Below are positions 5,464 through 7,518 of a stretch of DNA of 7,518 bases, in pieces. The stretch's first letter is position 1. Every line of letters starts with the position of its first letter. The position numbers and the translations under genes are program-made. Where the stretch lies: assembly GCA_017883495.1 (NCBI GenBank), contig JADGNL010000075.1:1-7518 (forward strand), read 5' to 3'. The notes beneath the pieces were generated by a model, which made no database searches, had not been told where the DNA came from, and was given only the letters and a program-made list of their open reading frames with translations. This DNA comes from Methanomicrobiales archaeon (GTDB lineage: Archaea; Halobacteriota; Methanomicrobia; Methanomicrobiales; Methanospirillaceae).

Positions 5464-6543
5464 TCAGCCCTTCCCCGGGAGCGAGCGAACGGCCCGGGCC
5501 GCGAGCACGACCACGCCCCACGAAAGGGCGAGGGTCACGAGCACCGTCGCCGGCAGGTAGGCCGCCGAGGCCGGACCGAGACCGATCCGCGCGAGCGCGC
5601 CGATCACGAGGTCGATGATCCCGCCCTGGACCAGGTAGATCCCGTAGCTCGCCCCGCCGAGCGCGACCAGGGCCCCCGCGAGCCGCGGGCGGGACCGGAG
5701 GAAGGGGTGCCGGGCCGCGGCGAGGGCGAGGCCGAACGCGAGCAGGTACGCGTACGGCTCCGCGAGAAACGAGAGGCCGGCGAGCACGAGCCGGAGCGGG
5801 GATGGGTCGAGCGAGGCCGCGAACCGGGCCGCCCCGAGCAGGAACGCGACGAGGACGGCCGGCGCGGCCCGGGCCGGCGTGAGCCGCGCCATGAGCCGCC
5901 CTGCCGCGTCCGGGTGGGCCGTGACGGCCATCCCCGCGACGAAGAAGAGCAGGTACCCGGCCGGGGCAAGGCCCTGGAGGAGGACGGCCGAGAGGACCCA
6001 GTCGGGCTGGGCGAGGAAGAGGAGGGCCTTGAGGAGGAAGTACGCCGAGCTGAGAAGGGCCAGGGGAACTCCCAGCAGAGCCAGCGTGCGGGGCCGGGCG
6101 GAGCGGACCCGCGGCGCGAGCACGGGGTAGAGGAGGGTGAGCTCGACCACGAGCACGACGAACCAGAGGTGGAAGTAGGCCGTGCCCGTGAGCAGGCGGA
6201 CGGCGACCTCGAATGCGGTCGGCGGACCTTCCTGGAGGGCGCGGACCAGGAGGTAGACGGCCGAGACCGCGAGGTACGGGGGGAGCAGCCGGGCGAGCCG
6301 CCGGGGGACGAACGGGCGCCAGCCGACCGGCGGCGGGTGGACGTGCATCAGGACCGCGCCCGAGACGAAGACGAAGAGCGGCACGGCGAAGTGCGCGGCC
6401 ACGTCGATCGCGACGTATGGCCAGAGGAGGGGGCCGGCCGATCCGGTGATGACCGGCGGGTCCACGGCGTGGAGCACGAGCACGGCCACGATCGCGGCCG
6501 CCCGGAGATAGGCGAACTCGACGAGAAAGGCCGGGCGCCGCAC
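5464..6543 (-). CDS. Acyltransferase-3 family integral membrane protein (O-acetyltransferase-like)
   Basis: Members of this family (PF01757, OafA/WecH/NodX type) move acyl groups, often acetyl, onto surface sugars or lipids within the membrane. The 359-residue product is strongly hydrophobic throughout, with about ten probable membrane segments. The N-terminus YLRAAAIVAVLVLH carries the characteristic Arg14 and His25; AVPLFVFVSGAVLM matches the second-helix 'F-F-x-x-S-G' signature, and FHLWFVVLVVELTLLYPVL the LWFL motif. Near the C-terminus GGASYGIYLVQ matches the usual 'SYxIYLxH' element, with Gln in place of the common His. GTG 6543 is the start because no other start codon lies before the first helix; no Shine-Dalgarno precedes it. 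It follows sixA by 59 bases on the same strand but has its own TATA-like element. No glycosyltransferases or other surface-sugar genes are adjacent, so the acceptor is unknown. Confidence 0.88.
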   Translation of the reverse strand: MRRPAFLVEFAYLRAAAIVAVLVLHAVDPPVITGSAGPLLWPYVAIDVAAHFAVPLFVFVSGAVLMHVHPPPVGWRPFVPRRLARLLPPYLAVSAVYLLVRALQEGPPTAFEVAVRLLTGTAYFHLWFVVLVVELTLLYPVLAPRVRSARPRTLALLGVPLALLSSAYFLLKALLFLAQPDWVLSAVLLQGLAPAGYLLFFVAGMAVTAHPDAAGRLMARLTPARAAPAVLVAFLLGAARFAASLDPSPLRLVLAGLSFLAEPYAYLLAFGLALAAARHPFLRSRPRLAGALVALGGASYGIYLVQGGIIDLVIGALARIGLGPASAAYLPATVLVTLALSWGVVVLAARAVRSLPGKG

Positions 6544-6563
6544 AGAGAACGATCGACCCGAAA

Positions 6564-6575
6564 CGGGTTAAGCGC
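6564..6575 (-). promoter_or_regulatory. Candidate TATA-like element of the acyltransferase gene (leaderless start)
   Basis: On the minus strand GCGCTTAACCCG lies with its TTAA centre about 27 bases before the GTG at 6543, the spacing expected if transcription begins at the start codon itself. No Shine-Dalgarno is present in between. An ACCCG-AAA-CGGGT dyad (6556-6568) overlaps the downstream edge and could be an operator, but it is short. Confidence 0.4.
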
Positions 6576-6581
6576 TCGCGT

Positions 6582-6594
6582 CCCGGCGGCCGGG
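6582..6594 (-). other. Small GC hairpin between sixA and the acyltransferase gene
   Basis: CCCGG and CCGGG flank a 3-base loop in the 59-base gap after the sixA stop codon. There is no T-run after it on the minus strand, so termination here is not shown; read-through from sixA into the acyltransferase gene remains possible. Confidence 0.25.
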
Positions 6595-6602
6595 TCGGCT
6601 CC

Positions 6603-7082
6603 TCACGGCCCCGGCGCGATCACCGCCGGCGTCACGAGCCACTCGAGCTCGCCGCCGGCCCCCGGCGCGAACTCCCCGACCTTCACGAGCGCGCCCTTCG
6701 CGAGCCGGATTCGGCCGCCGCCAATCGCGACCGAGACGAGCGCCGAGAGTTGGGGTTCGTGCCCGACCACGAGCACCGCCCGGTCCGGGTCGAGCGCCGC
6801 GAGCCGCGCGAGAACTCCGTCCACCGTCCCGCCGGGCTCGAGCTCCTCCCAGGCCTCGAACGAAGGCGGCGATCCCCCGCCCTGGAAGACGAGGGTCGCT
6901 GTCTCCTGCGCCCGGGCGAGCGCGCTCGTCGCCACCAGGTCGAGCGCGATCCCGCGGTCCCGCATCCATCGCCCCAGCCGGCGCGCGTCACGCTGCCCCT
7001 TCTGTGTCAGCGGCCGGGCCGCGTCATCCCCGTTCGGGGCCGCCCGCTCCGCCTTCGCGTGCCGGAGGAGGTAGAGGTCCAT
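6603..7082 (-). CDS. sixA: Phosphohistidine phosphatase of the SixA type (histidine phosphatase superfamily)
   Basis: SixA enzymes remove phosphate from phosphohistidine in phosphorelay or PTS-related proteins through a phospho-His intermediate, in the cytoplasm. The 159-residue product has the length of E. coli SixA and all expected signatures: LYLLRHAKAE at 3-12 with Arg7 and nucleophile His8, PLTQKGQRDARRL at 24-36, SALARAQETA at 53-62 with Arg57, a Glu80 region and VVGHEPQLSAL at 105-115 with His108. Only one branch of the superfamily is this short and lacks the large insertion of phosphoglycerate mutases, which supports SixA over a mutase or cobalamin phosphatase. ATG 7082 is fixed by the RHA motif starting five residues in. 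It has no Shine-Dalgarno; a promoter element sits about 26 bases upstream. No histidine kinase or HPt protein is in the window, so its partner is unknown. Confidence 0.92.
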   Translation of the reverse strand: MDLYLLRHAKAERAAPNGDDAARPLTQKGQRDARRLGRWMRDRGIALDLVATSALARAQETATLVFQGGGSPPSFEAWEELEPGGTVDGVLARLAALDPDRAVLVVGHEPQLSALVSVAIGGGRIRLAKGALVKVGEFAPGAGGELEWLVTPAVIAPGP

Positions 7083-7103
7083 GCAGGTGGATCGCAGAAG
7101 GAC

Positions 7104-7120
7104 GATATCTAGGTTTCGCG
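7104..7120 (-). promoter_or_regulatory. Archaeal BRE/TATA promoter of sixA (leaderless start)
   Basis: The minus strand reads CGCGAAACCTAGATATC. CGAAA fits a TFB element and CTAGATAT a TATA box whose centre lies about 26 bases before the ATG at 7082. With no ribosome-binding site between, the message is probably leaderless. The CGAAACCT core is shared with the promoter of the 95-aa gene. Confidence 0.55.
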
Positions 7121-7161
7121 GCGATCGCTCCGCGACAGAGCGCTCCCCTCGGGGGGCGTCG

Positions 7162-7167
7162 AAAAAA
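7162..7167 (-). terminator. Oligo-T terminator of the beta-helix gene
   Basis: On the minus strand a TTTTTT run occurs 20 bases after the stop codon of the beta-helix gene and about 40 bases before the sixA promoter. No stem precedes it, which fits archaeal oligo-T termination. After it the sequence is CGACGCCCCCCGAGGGG, with a short CCCC/GGGG dyad, and leads into a GCGATCGC palindrome (7121-7128). Confidence 0.5.
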
Positions 7168-7187
7168 GGGTGTGTGGAGGGAGGGGA

Positions 7188-7518
7188 TCAGGCGGAGGAG
7201 GACCCGCCCGAGAGCTTCTGGGTCCCGTCGCTGTTCCCGGAGAACGAGTTCCCGCCGAGCGAGAGCGACGGGCTCTCGATGGCCCAGAGGCCGTAGTCGC
7301 CGTTACCGGTGGCCGTGTTGCCGCTGATCGAGCACCCGCCCGAGTCGAAGAGGACGAAGCCCGACTGGGCGTGGCCGTTCACGGTGTTCCCCGCGAGCCG
7401 GTTCCCGGACGAGTAGTCCAGGAAGATCCCGTACTCGTCGTTCTCCGCGACCGTGTTCCCGGTCACCTCGTTGTCGCGGGTGAAGTCCAGGTAGATCCCC
7501 TGGCTGTTCCCCGTGACG
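7188..7518 (-). CDS. C-terminal part of a parallel beta-helix (NosD/PbH1-like) repeat protein, 5' end outside the window
   Basis: The frame is open to the window edge, so only about the last 109 residues are seen. They form a ladder of 23-residue rungs, each beginning with a hydrophobic residue, x, Gly-Asn-(Thr/Ser): VTGNTVAEN, LAGNTVNGH, ISGNTATGN and LGGNSFSGN, with a G-(I/F/L)-(F/V/W) strand in mid-rung such as YGIFLDYSS. This is the pattern of PbH1 or NosD/CASH right-handed beta-helices, common in secreted or surface proteins of methanogens that bind or cleave carbohydrate; NosD itself aids copper-site assembly. The C-terminus is a short polar Gly/Ser tail (GTQKLSGGSSSA) with no membrane anchor, PGF-type signal or extra domain. 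Any signal peptide would be in the missing N-terminus. One Cys occurs (DSGGCSISGN). Function cannot be fixed from repeats alone. Confidence 0.85.
   Translation of the reverse strand, partial: VTGNSQGIYLDFTRDNEVTGNTVAENDEYGIFLDYSSGNRLAGNTVNGHAQSGFVLFDSGGCSISGNTATGNGDYGLWAIESPSLSLGGNSFSGNSDGTQKLSGGSSSA

Noticed and set aside
4502..5521. Minus-strand frame across the CBS gene, terminator and 95-aa gene
   Set aside because: It crosses a clear plus-strand terminator and promoter and has no recognisable sequence.
5707..7074. Plus-strand frame of about 455 codons opposite the acyltransferase and sixA
   Set aside because: It is extremely Arg/Glu/Gly-rich, spans two well-supported minus-strand genes and their promoter, and matches no family.
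7188..7518. Repeats near the right edge as a CRISPR or satellite array
   Set aside because: The periodicity is 69 bases, in frame, and encodes Gly-Asn beta-helix rungs; units vary in DNA sequence and there are no spacers.

Overview
This window looks like chromosomal DNA from a GC-rich anaerobic archaeon, most likely a methanogen of the Methanomicrobiales (inference). Codon third positions are overwhelmingly G or C. The gene content is anaerobic: a class III ribonucleotide reductase and a tungsten-type aldehyde:ferredoxin oxidoreductase. The upstream signals are archaeal. BRE/TATA-like elements containing GAAACCT lie before two genes, two minus-strand genes appear to be leaderless, and one transcript end is a bare oligo-T run. 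No tRNA, rRNA, CRISPR array, insertion sequence or integrase was seen.

Left part (1-2663): the window opens inside an nrdD-like gene that reads plus-strand to 1871. It keeps the catalytic barrel but ends before the zinc ribbon and glycyl-radical loop normally found at the C-terminus. Next comes a small GRAM/PH-like domain gene (1993-2307) with its own promoter-like element and less GC-biased codons. The following 356 bases (2308-2663) hold no ordinary gene. They hold several inverted repeats, an 18-codon reading frame with a good ribosome-binding site and a zinc-ribbon-like Cys-Gly-Met-Pro-Leu-Glu motif, and the leader of the next gene.

Middle part (2664-4993): an intact aldehyde:ferredoxin oxidoreductase, with all four iron-sulfur cysteines and both pterin-site motifs, is followed 44 bases later by a tandem-CBS-domain protein. 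A clear hairpin plus T5 closes the pair. The two probably form one transcription unit, which suggests nucleotide-responsive control of a ferredoxin-linked aldehyde/acid enzyme (inference).

Right part (5097-7518): a 95-residue helical protein of unknown function has its own promoter and converges on a minus-strand series. Read in transcription order (right to left), that series is the C-terminal end of a parallel beta-helix (NosD/PbH1-like) protein, an oligo-T terminator, a SixA-type phosphohistidine phosphatase, and an acyltransferase-3 family membrane protein. The last two each have a TATA-like element about 26-27 bases before the start codon and no Shine-Dalgarno sequence.

The points most worth a second look are the reductase without a radical domain, the structured gap at 2308-2663 and the oxidoreductase-CBS pair.
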